Of a stretch of DNA of 63,769 bases, positions 63,739 to 63,769 are shown one piece after another. The notes beneath the pieces were generated by a model. That model searched no databases and was not told the origin of the DNA. It saw nothing but the letters and a program-made list of their open reading frames with translations. Position numbers and translations under genes: made by a program. The DNA lies in assembly GCA_029252045.1 (NCBI GenBank), contig JAQXCD010000056.1, positions 1-63,769 of the forward strand. Reading direction: 5' to 3'. The DNA comes from Sulfitobacter sp. GTDB lineage: Bacteria > Pseudomonadota > Alphaproteobacteria > Rhodobacterales > Rhodobacteraceae. The first letter of the stretch is position 1. The number at the start of each line of letters is the position of its first letter.

Positions 63739-63769
63739 ATGATTGACGCTGCAACATTTCCAATCACAA
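63739..63769 (+). CDS. Start of another gene, cut by the window end
   Basis: ATG at 63739 with AGGAG 8 bases before it opens a frame MIDAATFPIT that runs off the end. The stretch is too short to identify. A glutathione S-transferase of the YghU/YfcG kind has a similar start in related genomes from memory; treat as a guess. Confidence 0.45.
   Translation, partial: MIDAATFPIT

Overview
The window looks like a chromosomal segment of an alphaproteobacterium of the Rhodobacteraceae, probably the marine Roseobacter group. The signs are a split ATP synthase with an F0-only operon (atpI-atpB-atpE-b'-b), a MipZ ParA-like ATPase, the cell-cycle regulator TrcR (DUF1013), a COQ9-family protein, a TRAP transporter, the ffh / chorismate mutase / rpsP / rimM / trmD order, and a Hint-domain protein and an RTX-like protein of types common in this family. 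No rRNA, phage, insertion sequence, CRISPR array or plasmid origin was seen. The content is mostly core metabolism with small accessory islands.

Layout. 1-3.9 kb: end of a glycerol-type ABC binding protein, glpK, and an unusual iron-ADH-family protein. 4-7.2 kb (minus): DUF2867 protein and the F0 operon. 7.4-9.8 kb: ArsR regulator, a 22-residue membrane ORF, an EamA exporter and its LysR regulator. 10.2-17.8 kb (plus): a long overlapping operon ffh, chorismate mutase, rpsP, bluB, a 49-residue ORF, rimM, two tandem sulfotransferase-like genes, trmD, a deacetylase-like gene and a GNAT gene. 17.8-20.5 kb: ydcH-type gene, a polyphosphate kinase 2 broken by an in-frame TAA, and an RTX-like gene broken by an in-frame TAG near its start. 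20.8-23.7 kb: rplS, rpmE, NTF2-like gene, mipZ, EamA gene. 24.1-29.2 kb: a solitary Tat-exported peptide-type binding protein, a TRAP operon (minus) and a tRNA-Met.

29.3-35.4 kb: hemF, an SDR lacking its catalytic lysine, an rsmC-like gene, clpS, a HAD hydrolase, a CHMI-like gene and a SPOR-tailed D-Ala-D-Ala carboxypeptidase. 35.5-41.3 kb (minus): yejABEF oligopeptide transporter. 41.4-47.5 kb: membrane-anchored cytochrome c, prephenate dehydratase, a frameshifted SRPBCC gene, nudC, a nucleotidase-like gene, the SRP RNA and a YpfJ-type protease. 47.7-53.6 kb: dnaX, a small membrane protein gene, ebfC, recR, a frameshifted EEP-family gene, trcR and RNase T2. 53.6-58.9 kb: quinone oxidoreductase, a short acyl-CoA ligase, a thiolase lacking its second cysteine, and the bioMNY biotin transporter. 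59.1-63.8 kb: COQ9, Hint protein, Lrp-type regulator with divergent ald, mscL, and the first codons of another gene.

The points most worth a second look are four reading frames broken by single changes (ppk2, RTX-like, SRPBCC, EEP), the sulfotransferase-like pair inserted in the rimM-trmD operon, the Hint protein with an unfamiliar N-terminal domain, the ligase/thiolase pair, the enzymes with missing catalytic residues, and a 31-bp near-identical intergenic motif found twice. No obviously new multi-gene defence or mobile system was recognised.
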